Source of the DNA: Oxytricha trifallax
Lineage: Eukaryota > Ciliophora > Spirotrichea > Sporadotrichida > Oxytrichidae
Length of the DNA stretch: 64,000 nucleotides
Reading direction: 5' to 3'
Assembly: GCA_000711775.1 (NCBI GenBank)
Contig: ARYC01001555.1
Span: forward strand, 1-64,000
Shown here: positions 1 through 11,400 of the stretch, piece by piece
How the letters are laid out: the number at the start of each line of letters is the position of its first letter
Numbering within the stretch: position 1 is the stretch's first letter
Translations under genes and position numbers: made by a program
The notes under the pieces: model-generated
Told to the model about the DNA's origin: nothing
Database searches by the model: none
Seen by the model: the letters and a program-made list of their open reading frames with translations, nothing else

Positions 1-475
1 ACCCTTGGCCCTTCATTTTTGGGTTTTTGAGGACCTCAAAAGATGGTCACGGAAATTCATGAGATGACCTGGAATTAAGCAAATCCACTAAATTTGGACT
101 CCTGAGCAAGAGTGTGACAATGAAACACCAGATTTATAGTCTTTTTTAAAAGTTATAGGGGGGTCATTTTGTCCATTTTTCGGTTTTTCAAAAATTTGTC
201 CAGGGCCGAACCTTTCCCCGGCAAAATACAACTTCCATTTATATTTCCCAAAAACACCCGAATATAATGATTCTGGTCATATAGACCTCGCTGAGCACGA
301 ATATAAAATCAGAATTGATTTATCTTAAAAACGCGCAAAGATATAAGCAAAATAAGCAATTTTCAGCAATTTCCTTATATAACCCTTTGACCTTCATTTT
401 TGGGTTTTTGAGGGCCTCAAAAGATGGTCACGGAAATTCATGAGATGACCTGGAATTAAGCAAATCTATTAAATT
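1..475. repeat. End of a tandem satellite, period about 381 bp
   Basis: The first ~95 bases recur almost unchanged at 382-475, including the TTCATTTTTGGGTTTTTGAG core, the AAAGATGGTCACGGAAATTC stretch and the following AATTAAGCAAATC. That gives a period of 381 bp, with one full unit and the start of a second in the window. The array probably continues to the left of the window. No open frame or known family is recognised. Confidence 0.75.
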
Positions 476-910
476 CTTTTTCTTATTTTTGCATTTTTTT
501 AATTTTTTATATTTTTATTATATTTTTTTATTTTTTAACATTTTTGGCTTTTTATATTTTTTTTTATCTTAGTGACATATTTTAAATCTTAATCTTCATT
601 TCTTTCTTCATTCTATAAGTTAAATTATTTTTTTTTCATTATTTGATATTTTATTAACTTAAATTACACTTAATTATTTTATGATTTAATTATTATTAAC
701 TTATTTATTCATCATATTTTATTTTAATTTTTGTATTCTTTATTTTCATAATTTAATTTAATTTTTCTTTTTATCTTTTATTTTTATTATGATATTTTTT
801 TTTAATTTAATAAAATTTTTTTTTATGCCTATTGTTAAAATTTTTAATAATTTTAATAAATTCTAATTTTTGTCTTTCATTAAAAAAATAAGTAAAAATA
901 AAAAGTATGT
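476..910. other. T-rich spacer, no gene seen
   Basis: Extremely T-rich on the plus strand, with long T runs broken by single A, C or G. No coding pattern, RNA signature or repeat beyond low complexity was seen. Confidence 0.6.
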
Positions 911-2337
911 GTTCCGACCGAGACCCGTACCCCCCCCGTACCCCTCTTCTAAAAAATACCCCTTCACCACCGTCGCCGTCCATACCCCATAAGCCCCGTA
1001 CCCCCCATAAAATCCCCCATTTCATATGAAATTTTGTATCCTCGCAGTCTGAATCGATTTCCTTCATGACATCTCGTCATCATATATAGATGATTTTTTA
1101 TATGAAATATCATAAATTTTTGAAAGTTTATTCTTTGCTTATTAACCCATAATAGCATATTAATTTCATTTTTTTTTATTTTTCAACGCTCGCCATTATT
1201 TTCTGAGTACATACTCTCATAGGAAATTATTTATTTTATGAGTAACACATTAACAATCATAATTATATATTAAAATGATAATTATTTGTAAAGTACTAGA
1301 TATAATTCTTAACAACTTTGGGTAATGGACCCCTACGATGGGCCGCTAAATGTTTTTTCTATATTTTTTAAATGCTCTAAAAATCATTAAAACATCAAAG
1401 TAACATGTCATAAGTCATTCAAAAGCTCCCTTACGACTTTTAAAAGCAGTCTATAACTACAAAAATTATAATATCAATAAAATCATAAAATACATAGAAT
1501 TTTGAATAAATATTACAAATTTTATTTAGTATGTCATGATTATTATATTTATTTTTCACAAATTTATATTCTAATATCATGATTAGTTGTTATAATTGCT
1601 TCAAATACAATCATTTAGCTTACTGATCTATAAGATTAAAGAAAATATTAATGTTTTAAAGCAATTATAACAACTAATCATGATATTAGAATATAAATTT
1701 GTGAAAAATAAATATAATAATCATAACATATTTAATAAAATTAGTAATATTAATTCAAAATTCTATGTATTTTATGATTTTATTGATATTCTAATTTTTG
1801 TTGTTATAGACTTCTTTTAAAAGTCGTAAGGGAGCTTTTGAATGACTTATGACATGTTCCTTTGATGTTTTAATGATTTTTAGAACATTTAAAAAAATAT
1901 AGAAAAAACATTTAGCGGCCCATCGTAGGGTCCATTAACCAAAGTTGTTAAGAATTATATCTAGTACTTTATAAATAATTATCATTTTAATATATAATTA
2001 TGATTATTAATGTGTTCTCATAAAATAAATAATTTCCTATGAGAGTATGTACTCAAAAAATAATGGCGAGAGTTGAAAAATTAAAAAAAAAATGAAATTA
2101 ATATGCTATTATGGGTTATTAAGCAAAGAAAAAAAAATTTCAAAAATTTATGATATTTCATATAAAAAATTATCTATATATGATGACGAGATGTCATGAA
2201 GGAAATCGATTAAGACTGCGCGGATAAAAAAATTCATATGAAATGGGGGATTTTATGGGGTGGGTATGGGGGGTACGGGTGTGAAGGGGGTATTTTTTAG
2301 AAGAGGGGTACGGGGGGGTACGGGTCTCGGTCGGAAC
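911..2337. mobile_element. Large palindromic (foldback) element 1
   Basis: A nearly perfect inverted repeat. The left arm, about 911-1601, begins GTTCCGACCGAGACCCG and then runs of C. The right arm, about 1657-2337, ends with the reverse complement. The loop is about 55 bp. Each arm is ~690 bp with only scattered mismatches and small indels, such as the differing C-run lengths near the ends. Short open frames inside the C-rich ends are low-complexity shadows, so the element looks non-autonomous. Its outer ~280 bp are shared with the element at 41482-43114. A target-site duplication is not clear. Confidence 0.85.
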
Positions 2338-2968
2338 AAATATGTATTGTGAGTCTAACCTTAAATATATTTATTGTTTCTAGACTATTCAATGTTCCCT
2401 TGAAATTATAAATAATTTTTATTTTTGCTTATCGACCCTTAAAAGACTCGGAGAAGAATTTGGCATGGAAATAAATTAAATTATAGATAATTATTTGATT
2501 CAGAAAATATCCTTATCTTTAGATATCCCCAAATAATATTCATATTTAAAATTTATCAAATAAAAATTATGACCCTGATCATTCATATTTCTCTAATCAT
2601 TATTTTTAAAATTGTGTTTTTTCTCTAAAGACTACATTTATTTTTTGGATGTGATCATTTTTTAGTATATTATTTAACCTAAATTTTTATTTTTGGGTTT
2701 GCACTTCTATGGTAATTTATTGATAAGATTTTTTAGACTATAGTTTATAAATGTAAATTTAAGGATTCAAACACAAGCTCATATATCAACCATAAAAAAT
2801 TATTTTGATTAATTCATTGTTGATTTTTGTTCTTGTCAAATCTTCATTAATATATTTTCATAAATTTTATTTATTAACTTATATTTTTTGATTTTTATGT
2901 TTTAAAAGTAGTTATTATTGAGTTTTATACATATTTATTATAAACTATTTTTTGATGTTATTGACATT
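2338..2968. other. AT-rich spacer, no gene seen
   Basis: Spacer between two inverted-repeat elements. No supported open frame was found in either strand under the TAA/TAG=Gln code. Confidence 0.5.
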
Positions 2969-3761
2969 TAGTAGATTTCATTCTAATTTTAATTTTAATC
3001 ACAAACTAAAATTTAATAAAATCAGTATAATTAACTTAATTATTAATGATTAAACTTATCTCATTTCGTTATAACTTTCCATTCTCTTTCATTGTGATCA
3101 TCACAAGACTAGATGCTGTTAAAATTAAATCAAGCTATCACCAAATCTTAAACTCTGAACTTCTTATATGTAAACATTTCGACAAAAAATGTAAGCATTT
3201 CGACATTTTATTTCATTGGTGTTATTGTGATTTTTTGTCATTATTTAGAAAACTAAGCTTTTTATGTGAATAATCACAAGTTTAGGATTATAGAATTCTA
3301 AAAATCATATTGAGACTTCTGTATGAGAAGTTTGAATTATAACTTAGAAGAATAAGATTTTGAATATAATTAAGATGTGAAATATATAGGTTTTCAAACT
3401 TCTCATACAGAAGTCTCAATATGATTTTTAGAATTCTATAATCCTAAACTTGTGATTATTCACATAAAAAGCTTAGTTTTCTAAATAATGACAAAAAATC
3501 ACAATAACACCAATGAAATAAAATGTCGAAATGCTTACATTTTTTGTCGAAATGTTTACATATAAGAAGTTCAGAGTTTAAGATTTGGTGATAGCTTGAT
3601 TTAATTTTAACAGCATCTAGTCTTGTGATGATCACAATGAAAGAGAATGGAAAGTTATAACGAAATGAGATAAGTTTAATCATTAATAATTAAGTTAATT
3701 ATACTGATTTTATTAAATTTTAGTTTGTGATTAAAATTAAAATTATAATGAAATCTACTAA
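2969..3761. mobile_element. Inverted repeat with 368-bp arms
   Basis: Left arm 2969-3336 and right arm about 3393-3761 are almost exact reverse complements around a ~56-bp loop. The same 75-codon open frame therefore appears once on each strand; this is a consequence of the symmetry and not evidence for a gene. The ends (TTAGTAGATTTCAT and its complement) differ from those of the C-rich palindromes, so this is a separate foldback family. It lies directly upstream of a coiled-coil gene. Confidence 0.8.
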
Positions 3762-3902
3762 TTATTCAACTTGCTAAACTTGATTAGTATTTTTATAGAT
3801 TTTTATACTCCAATAGGCTTATAATTAAAACCAAAATCGAATTCTTAAATCGTCGAATTATAGGGCTTTGGGGTTTTGAATAATCTTACTTAATTCTGTT
3901 TT

Positions 3903-5710
3903 ACAGTTACTGAAAAAGAAAACATTAGAAGACTCGGCTCATCTATATAACTTAACAAAACAAGACTTAAAATTGAATAAAAATGCGTATTAAGACTACC
4001 AATCTGTGAAGAATAAGCGAAAATACTATAATTTAATTGCTACCAAGAAATTGATGAGCAAAGATATTCAGAATGCTGAGAAACAACAGTAGATGCTTCT
4101 TAAGCTTGATAATAGCCGTCTCAATTAGAGTATTGATTGAAGAAAAAAGTAATTTAGGACTGAATTTTATAATAATTAAAGGAAAATTACTAAAGTGCAA
4201 AAAATTTGAAGTAAATTCACTTATTTTGCAATATAGATCGATTATTGAACGAGAGTATAGAGAGTAAATTAATAGAAGCAAAACGAACCACTAGAAGGCT
4301 CTTATAAAACGCAAAAAGTTCTTAAAATATATTATCCACACTATAATTAAACACCTTCTCAAAGACTTCTTAAATTCCTGCTTCTAATCTTGTCAGTGTG
4401 TGAGAAGGTGAGATAAGTATTATAGATAATAGTTCAATGGGATTAGATTTTTCTAGAATCAGCTAGGCTAAAGATGCATTAATTTCTTCAAAAAAACAGA
4501 GTAAACTTAATATAAGTTCACTATAAGGATTAACTAATTTGAAGAACTTGGATTCAAATAAAGCCATTACATTAAGTAAAAATCTCAAAAGTCATAGACC
4601 ATCGTAGCTCTTTTAGAATGAAATTTTAGTAAGCAGAAACACCCAATTGCCATAAATTGCCCTAAATTCTTATAAAATTGAAAGCGCTTAAAATAAGTAG
4701 ACAGCTCTTCCAACACCAAAAATTTAAAACAAAAATCCAGATGAAAACTATTTTTATATGGGAAATTTAACAAACTAATAATAGGCTAGGAAGATGGCAA
4801 AGATTAATTCTTAGAGATATCTTATTCAGCAACCAAAGCTTATTCAAGAAGAATGCAGCTAAGATTATTTACCTAAAATAAACTAAAAAGATATCGAAGA
4901 CTTAGAGAATAACCTACCTGAAATTTTGAGAAGTCCCAAGCCAAGATTTTCAAATGAATTCAATTAGGACCTTGAAGAGCTTAAAAAGTTAATAAATTAA
5001 TTATATTTGGCTTTTTGCAGAATTAAATCAATAGAAAAGTCAGCAAAGATAAAGTAAAAACAAATCTAAATCGAAGAAGAAATCGTCTAGAAACATAAGC
5101 CAAAACAAAAAAACTAAATTAAATTCTTCAAATTTCAATTAAAAAAATACGTAAGAATAAAACACTACTTCACTTAGAAATAATCAAAGCATCGCTTAAA
5201 TTTCACCTAGTAGAAGAAAAACGAACTAAATTTTAAATAATACTCAGAAGAAGTTTATCTTACCTAATTTGGCAGTTTTAAGCCATGATTTTAATAAAAT
5301 AAACATATTTGGGACATTTGATAACACTTAAAATATTAAAAAAAGCGGGAGAAATCGATATACTGATTATAGGGCTTTATAGAACAGAAGAGGTACTATA
5401 AATCAAAATAAAGATGCTTTTATTGATCTTGAAACATCTCAACTGAGTATTATACGAAAATATTCTTTTAAACATTGTTATTTTACATATAAAGAACTAA
5501 CGAAATTCTTATTTATTTGTCAATAATAAAGCTAAAGAGCACATGAAGTCTATAAATAACATATTGAATAGTTGTCAATCAGAAATAGAGAAGCAGTTTA
5601 AGAAATCAAGTAGAAAATAAATTAAATATGCTTATATAACTTAAAATAACCAAGAAGAAGAGGAAAATTAATCTGAGATATTGTCTGTTGATAGTATATT
5701 AATAATTTGA
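3903..5710 (+). CDS. Coiled-coil, Gln/Ser/Asn-rich protein, 5' end unresolved
   Basis: I do not recognise this protein. From about 3908, after a splice-acceptor-like TTTTACAG, a frame using TAA/TAG as Gln encodes Lys/Glu/Leu-rich heptads. A 32-bp IES at 4132-4163 restores a continuous helix running through about 4390. A 30-nt GT-AG intron follows at about 4398-4427. Then comes a Ser/Asn/Lys-rich region with motifs such as KKKSSRN (~5075). The last exon ends at TGA 5708-5710 after an acidic stretch (QEEEENQSE). A further frame change near 4985-5040 fits a GT-AG intron. No initiator ATG was located, possibly because the inverted repeat abuts the 5' end. Coding is convincing; exon limits are approximate. 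Confidence 0.55.
4132..4163 (+). other. IES, pointer ATT
   Basis: ATT occurs at 4132-4134 and 4164-4166. Removing 32 bp bypasses an in-frame TGA and joins two coiled-coil stretches in one frame. The pointer is short, so the exact boundary is uncertain. Confidence 0.5.
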
Positions 5711-5931
5711 TTAAATATTCAGTGTTAACTTGATTATATTACTGATGAATGATTTATGAATTTCAATTAAATTGGAGAAATAAATATAATAAATCAATAA
5801 ATTAATGGATATTTGGCCTCAACCATCAGATATTGCAAAAATCACTCTTATAAAGCTTTAAAAAACATATTGTGTTTCTAATATATTTTATTTAATACTT
5901 GAATAATAATACCGATCTTCATCAATAAAAT

Positions 5932-6369
5932 ATGATGAACCTCCTTCAATAGTAGCAATCCCTTATCTAAGCCAATCTCTAGATGCATTCAAGCCTCCTC
6001 AGCAAACCCACCACTGACCAGCAACATGTGAACGCTGCCTATCGTTTGGACTTAGAACAATTTCACTCTGCAGACCCACACACTCAGACTCAAATGTTGA
6101 CTCCTGACGATTACCTCAACATTTCACTCCCCGATGAGGTGAAAGTAGATTGGCATTAGCACAAATTAATAAAGCGTCCTCCCGAAGAAGCGAATGGTTG
6201 GGGTTGTGATGGAAAGAATCAGTTTGTGAAATGCATGAGTGGCATAACTGGGTTTTATCAAACTGCTACTATATAAGGATGGAGATGCAAACCTTGTGAC
6301 TTTGACCTTTGTGATAAATGTGTGCAGGTTTCGCTTTGTATTGAGAAAATTAAGGAAAGAGAGGACTGA
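5932..6369 (+). CDS. C1-like zinc-binding protein, 145 residues
   Basis: A single uninterrupted frame from ATG 5932 (a second ATG follows at once) to TGA 6367-6369, with several TAA/TAG Gln codons. The N-terminal half is Gln/His/Thr-rich. Residues ~75-135 form a zinc-ligand pattern: HKLIKR, WGCDG, CMSGITGFYQT, GWRCKPCDFDLCDKC. This His/Cys spacing and the ITGFYQT-GWRC signature resemble C1/DC1-type treble-clef fingers common in ciliates. The function is unknown; binding of lipid, protein or a redox ligand cannot be decided. It is closely related to the next gene downstream. No IES or intron is needed. Confidence 0.8.
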
Positions 6370-6658
6370 ATTTGTAATAGGAAAAATCCCATAGATATTA
6401 CTAAATATTCAGGAAAGTTACTTGACAATGATGAGCATAGAAGTAAATGAAAGCATAAACAACTGAGTATTAGAAATAGCTATATTCATAAACTGTAGAT
6501 ATAAGTAATTTGATCAATAAAAAATAATTTAAGTCTGATAAACTCTAATCAGTTTTTGGAATTTCCATATTTGAAGAGCATTAATTGGTAAACACAGGAA
6601 AAGTGAAGAAAATAAAAATTAATATAAGTTATAATTTTGCGAAAAATTTATTAGGAAA
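6370..6658. other. Intergenic AT-rich stretch
   Basis: Short spacer between the two zinc-protein genes; no feature recognised. Confidence 0.5.
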
Positions 6659-7326
6659 ATGGGAGTATGCTGTTCAAGAGAGGAAGGAGAATTATCAAAC
6701 ATGAAGCAAAGAAATACTAGACTTGAAAGACCACCTCACGATGGATATGATGATAATGATCAATAATTTTTATTTCTTTTAATGTTTCCTTCCCTCTGTT
6801 AATTATGATTAAAATATCAACCAGTAGTGAAGAAGAATCAAAAGTAAGCAGTGAATGCAAACATGCAAATGCAATCAGACGATATCGATGTCGACGCCAC
6901 TTTGAGATATTTGAAGGAGCAAGATGAGGAAGAGTGGAAGAATGTCGAAGTTCCATCGGAAATCAAAATCAAACTGCATCATCATGAACTCATTAAGATG
7001 AGTGATATTAATGATGATACTTGGTAGTGCAATTAAAGCTATGATTTATTTTCTTATTTTATTCCTAAATACCTTTGATTCTAGTATATACAACTTTATA
7101 TTCCTAAAAGTCTCAAAATATTTTAGGAAGGGGTATAAGTAGGACAATATAAAGGATTTCCGGGGGTATAAATGGTACTCAATTGTTTGAAAGAGGATGT
7201 CACGGAGGTATCACTGACTACTATCAAACTAAAGGAGTCGAAGGTTGGAGATGCCCAGATGAAATATGTGACTTCGATATCTGTAAAACTTGCATTTAAT
7301 ATACAATCCACTAAGATAAGTAATGA
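6659..7326 (+). CDS. C1-like zinc protein with acylation-type N-terminus, split by two IESs
   Basis: The frame starts at ATG 6659 with MGVCCSREEG, a classic N-myristoylation plus palmitoylation signal, so membrane attachment is inferred. Removing the IESs at 6759-6815 and 7031-7170 gives one frame to TGA 7324-7326. The C-terminal domain carries HHHELIK, DDTWQCN, RGCHGGITDYYQTKG and WRCPDEICDFDICKTC. These are the same zinc-ligand arrangement as the gene at 5932, so the two are paralogues. The middle is acidic and helical (EQDEEEWKNVEVP). The paralogue's continuous sequence independently supports the second junction. The function is unknown. Confidence 0.8.
6759..6815 (+). other. IES, pointer ATCAA, 57 bp
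   Basis: ATCAA lies at 6759-6763 and 6816-6820. Removing one copy and the intervening T-rich block joins GATAATGATCAA to CCAGTAGTG in phase. The block has no GT-AG ends. Confidence 0.75.
7031..7170 (+). other. IES, pointer AAT, 140 bp
   Basis: AAT at 7031-7033 and 7171-7173. Excision (140 bp, not a multiple of 3) restores the W-x-C-N-G...C-x-GGIT zinc-finger motif, matching the neighbour's uninterrupted copy. Confidence 0.75.
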
Positions 7327-7600
7327 AGCCACATTTATTTTAATAGCACATAGTGAATATTTTGTAAAAGTTAACAGTTTGAGTTTTACACAACTGATAT
7401 ATTTTTGACATATTTTTAAGGTTTAACTAAAGCCAATTTTCATCATAACTTAAATAACTTAATTTGTGTATTCTTTTTCTATATCTTTGCTCATCAGATT
7501 TTATAGTTTAAATTTGAAGCTTTAATTATAAACATAAACCTAACTATATACTATTTATTTCTCAAAATTCAACTTAAAATAATAATTATTAATTAATTTA
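7327..7600. other. Intergenic AT-rich stretch
   Basis: No gene, repeat or RNA feature was seen between the zinc protein and the OB-fold gene. Confidence 0.5.
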
Positions 7601-8210
7601 ATGCAATAACAAGCTTAAACCGACTAAGACTTAGAAGAGCAAGCTAGTAAATTTTCTCTAAGAGAGTTACAGGAGCGTGAGACACCCATAAAAATTTCAG
7701 AATTAAAGCCATAGATGAAAAATTTGGATTTGAAGGTAATCGTTCTAACTAAGGATGTGCCCAAGGAGCTTAAGAACAAGGAAGTATTAAATTAATGTTT
7801 GGTTGCGGATTCCACAGGAAAGATCAATTGCAATTTTTATGGAGAGGTTGGAGACAAAATTAAGCCTGGTGACATTCAATTTATTTTTGAATAGAAAATT
7901 ATATTTTTAGCTATATAAAGGTTTCTATCTAATTGTGTTCATAATTGTACAATACATATTTCAAAACAATTTCTAGCTTTCTTAAAGTATAATTATTTTG
8001 ATTATCTTCCTGATGAATGCTTATACATCAATCTATAAAGATCATATGGTGCTGTATTAGAGTGCCCGTGGTGGGGTTTACAGAATAAGAGACTTCTACT
8101 ATATATTCAATAATTCAGGACCAAATATGAGTGAGCCAACATACATCAGAGAAATTGATCAGAATGGCAGGGAGAGATATGTCATAAAAAATTAACAGAA
8201 TAAGCAGTGA
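7601..8210 (+). CDS. Single-stranded DNA-binding OB-fold protein (SOSS-B/NABP-like)
   Basis: The frame begins at ATG 7601 with a Gln-rich leader and enters an OB fold resembling human SOSS complex subunit B (NABP1/2). Matching elements are ISELKPQMKNLDLKVIVL, VADSTGKINCNFYGEVGDKI and PGDI. After removal of the IES at 7874-8000 it continues with NAYTSIYKDHMVLY, SARGGVYRIRDFYYIF and NMSEPTYI, corresponding to the conserved GRGG...FSEPN end of the family. Stop is TGA 8208-8210. SOSS-B proteins bind single-stranded DNA in the nucleus and act in break repair; the same role here is inferred from similarity. The protein ends Gln/Asn/Lys-rich. Confidence 0.85.
7874..8000 (+). other. IES, pointer ATT, 127 bp
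   Basis: ATT at 7874-7876 and 8001-8003. Excision changes frame by one and rejoins PGDI to IFLMNAYTSIYK, as expected for the OB-fold family. Confidence 0.7.
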
Positions 8211-8402
8211 TAAAACGAGAAAACTTAAATACTAATGTTTAAGGGAAGTGTATTGTATACAAGCTTGAGATATTAATTGATTAATTAGGGTTTTTGTAAA
8301 TATGATAAAAATTACTTGACATTTAAATTAAGGCAATAATTCATAATGCCATGTTTTCTTATGAATTATAATTATAACATTTAATTTTAATAATTTAAAG
8401 CA
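8211..8402. other. Intergenic AT-rich stretch
   Basis: Nothing recognised. Confidence 0.4.
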
Positions 8403-11400
8403 ATGAGCAAAAAGGTTTTACCTTAACCTACTAGTCATCTCTAAAACAGCTAACAAAGAACAAATTTAAAACCTAAAAATATCTCGGATTTAGGGACTTC
8501 AGAACATCAACAACTCTCACATCTATGATCAGGGATAGACTCCTTAAATGAAACAAAAATGAGTGGGTTTGGGTAGGGCTTAGAATTCAATTCAGCAGTT
8601 AAGTTTAATGTAAATGATAGAGATTTTGATAATAATGTAAATGGTGATCAGTAGCCTTACTATGCATTCTCAACAAGTACAAGGCAGAAGGAAATTAATT
8701 TCGATAAAAACTCAGCATTTGATTAGAGCAATTACTAGAGCAACTAAAGTTAGAAAGATTACAATACAGCTTAAGAGGGTAATTAAGCGCCAATGTATAA
8801 CCCAAATTCATCACAATAGTAATAGATAAATATTAATTTATATAAAGAGCAACATTTAAAAATATCCATTCCTGCCCCAAAACCCCTTGACAATTAAAAA
8901 CCTCTTTTAAAAGACATTTCATTCATGTTAAATCAGCAATAAATTGATGCCCTGTATGATTTAATTGCAGAACCAGATGAATAAGAATTAAAAAAAAATA
9001 ATGAATAAGCTACTCTTTTATATTAATTCCTATTTATATAAATGAGGAAGAAATAGATTACAAAGTGAATAATGAGCATTTTAAAGTAGCTCTCTGGTTA
9101 ATACATAAACTCTTCACTCAAAGAGGTTTAAGTTTAAGATAAATTTAAATGCGAAATTAGAACGGAATGTTCCACAAGTTGAATAAATTTATCCAGACCG
9201 AGAACCCAGAATTAATGCTTTTAGCTTTGAGAGTATTATTGGCATTTCTACAGAAATTTGATAGTCAGGATATCCCTATTAAAGAAATGAAGGATATTGG
9301 TTTGATTGAAACTATACATGAAAGTTTGGATCATGATAATGAATTGCTTGGGGAACTTACTAGATTGGCTTTAAGCATACTCACTTAGATAAGTTAAACC
9401 TTGTTATATAAATAAAGAAAAACATAATATTTTTAAAATTTACATATTTAGCTAATCAATTTATTTATGGGAGAGCTGCAAGAGTTAAAATTTATTTGAA
9501 AAATTTCAAATTTTCAGAATAATTTTCATAAGTCTCAGATTATTTGAATGTTAATTTTTTCTCACTTCAGTATATTATAATTTGATATTATATCTAGCTA
9601 TAAAACAAAATAATTGGTCAAATGAGTTTTATAGCTTTCCATCTGAAGTTGCTAAATTTAATATTAAAAAGATCATTACTCTTTGCGACAGTACTTGTGG
9701 AGACCTAAGAACTTAAGAATTTGCTATTAAACTAATTTGTAACTTACTAACTAATGAGGTAAGTAGAGATGAAATCATAAAAAATGACGGTTTGTTCGGT
9801 ATTTTTCATTGTCTTCTTAACAATAACAAAGCTGCTTTAAAATATTCCTTAGCCTCGGTCTTGAATTTGACTTTCTTGACTAATGCCAAAAGTTAAGATA
9901 TTATACAGTAAATTGCTTTAAATGGTGGTATCGCTCATTTAATAGGAGCTTTGCAAAAATCATAAGCTATTGTTTATTATTAATCTATGATTTATGCAGT
10001 AAAATCTCTGTCAAATTTAGCTATGAGTTCCCCAAATATAAATATTGTCATTGGGGAATTTGGAGCTTTTGACGTGATTATCCAGATTCTTAAAGAGCAA
10101 AGCTAGATATAAATAGATAATGACGACCATAAATAAAACTTATCGTAGTTAATGACAATTTGCTTGATCTCTATTTAATCTATTGCTAGTCATAATCTTA
10201 ACAAAATCTAGTTAATTGATAAAACAACTTTCCTATTAATGGCACATTAAATTTTAGTAGTTCCTTCGACTGATCCTAATGTCTCAAAAATTTTGATTTA
10301 GATTCTTGGTTAAATTACCACAGAATCTTATTTATTTTCCAAGAAAATTTAAGCTTCAAATTCAGGATCTCTTGTTCAAGAGGTATATAAATTAATGATG
10401 AGATCCAGTGACGAAGGTTTAATACGAAAATGTATGAGACTTTACATCTAAATGGCTAATTCTGGATCTTCCTTGAGTGGAGTTATTACCTCGAATGAAC
10501 TTTAATAGTTTAAAGAAGAGAAGCGGTCGCTATTGAGCCTTAGAGGTGAGAAATTACTTTCAAAACTTGAAACCGCTTACTTAAAGCCAAATCAGACTAA
10601 AAAACAGTTAATTACTTAAGAAGAAGCTCTTGATTGGGATTTGATTAACAAAATAAGGAAAGCTACAAAGGGATGCTTAACAATCTTGAAAGACAAAATC
10701 AATTTACAGTTTGAAAAGAAAAAGGAATTTGACATGAGTTTTGGACTGGGGAAGGATCCGGATGATGAATTGGATTTATAATCTGATCATGATCTCGAAA
10801 GAGTAGATATGCTTAACTATTTAATTTTTTTCAAAGTTAAAATATAAAAGTACTTTTAATATAAAATTTATTATAAGATATAAGTAACAATAAAATAGGG
10901 ATTACAGATAAATCTAGAGATAAGTTTTAATAGTACAAAGATGCTTTGAATAAGGAGTAAGAATTATTTTAAAAGAAGCGAGAAGATAAATTAGCATATT
11001 TAAAAAATGAAGAGAGCTCGACCTAAAGGAAATCACAGACTCCTCTTCGATCAAATGTTGATTTAAAGAAAACTAATATCTAAGGAAGTTAAAATTATGG
11101 CGGTTTACCAAATGTATCACAGAACTTAAATGTTAAAACTTAAAGGCAAGACCTGAATAAATCGACTATTGATTAAAGTAATCTAAATCAGACTGATGCA
11201 TTGATTAGACCTATTAATTAAAGGAATTTAGGAAAAGTAATTAACAACACTTAGAGGCATTTAACAATTATTTATTATTTTTTTCATATCTTAATAAAGT
11301 TCATTTATTATATAGATTAAACTCCTGGTCCTACAATTCATCCATCATAAAAGCTAACTAATAAAGCTAACATCTCAGACAATGCAAATAAATTAAATTC

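Noticed and set aside
807..1158. Short minus-strand open frames, and similar ones at 41441-41653 and 42990-43172
   Set aside because: They translate the C-rich ends of the palindromes into Pro/Tyr or Gly-rich low complexity; not genes.
3046..3683. Identical 75-codon open frames on opposite strands
   Set aside because: They are mirror images created by the inverted repeat. Composition is not protein-like and no motif is present.
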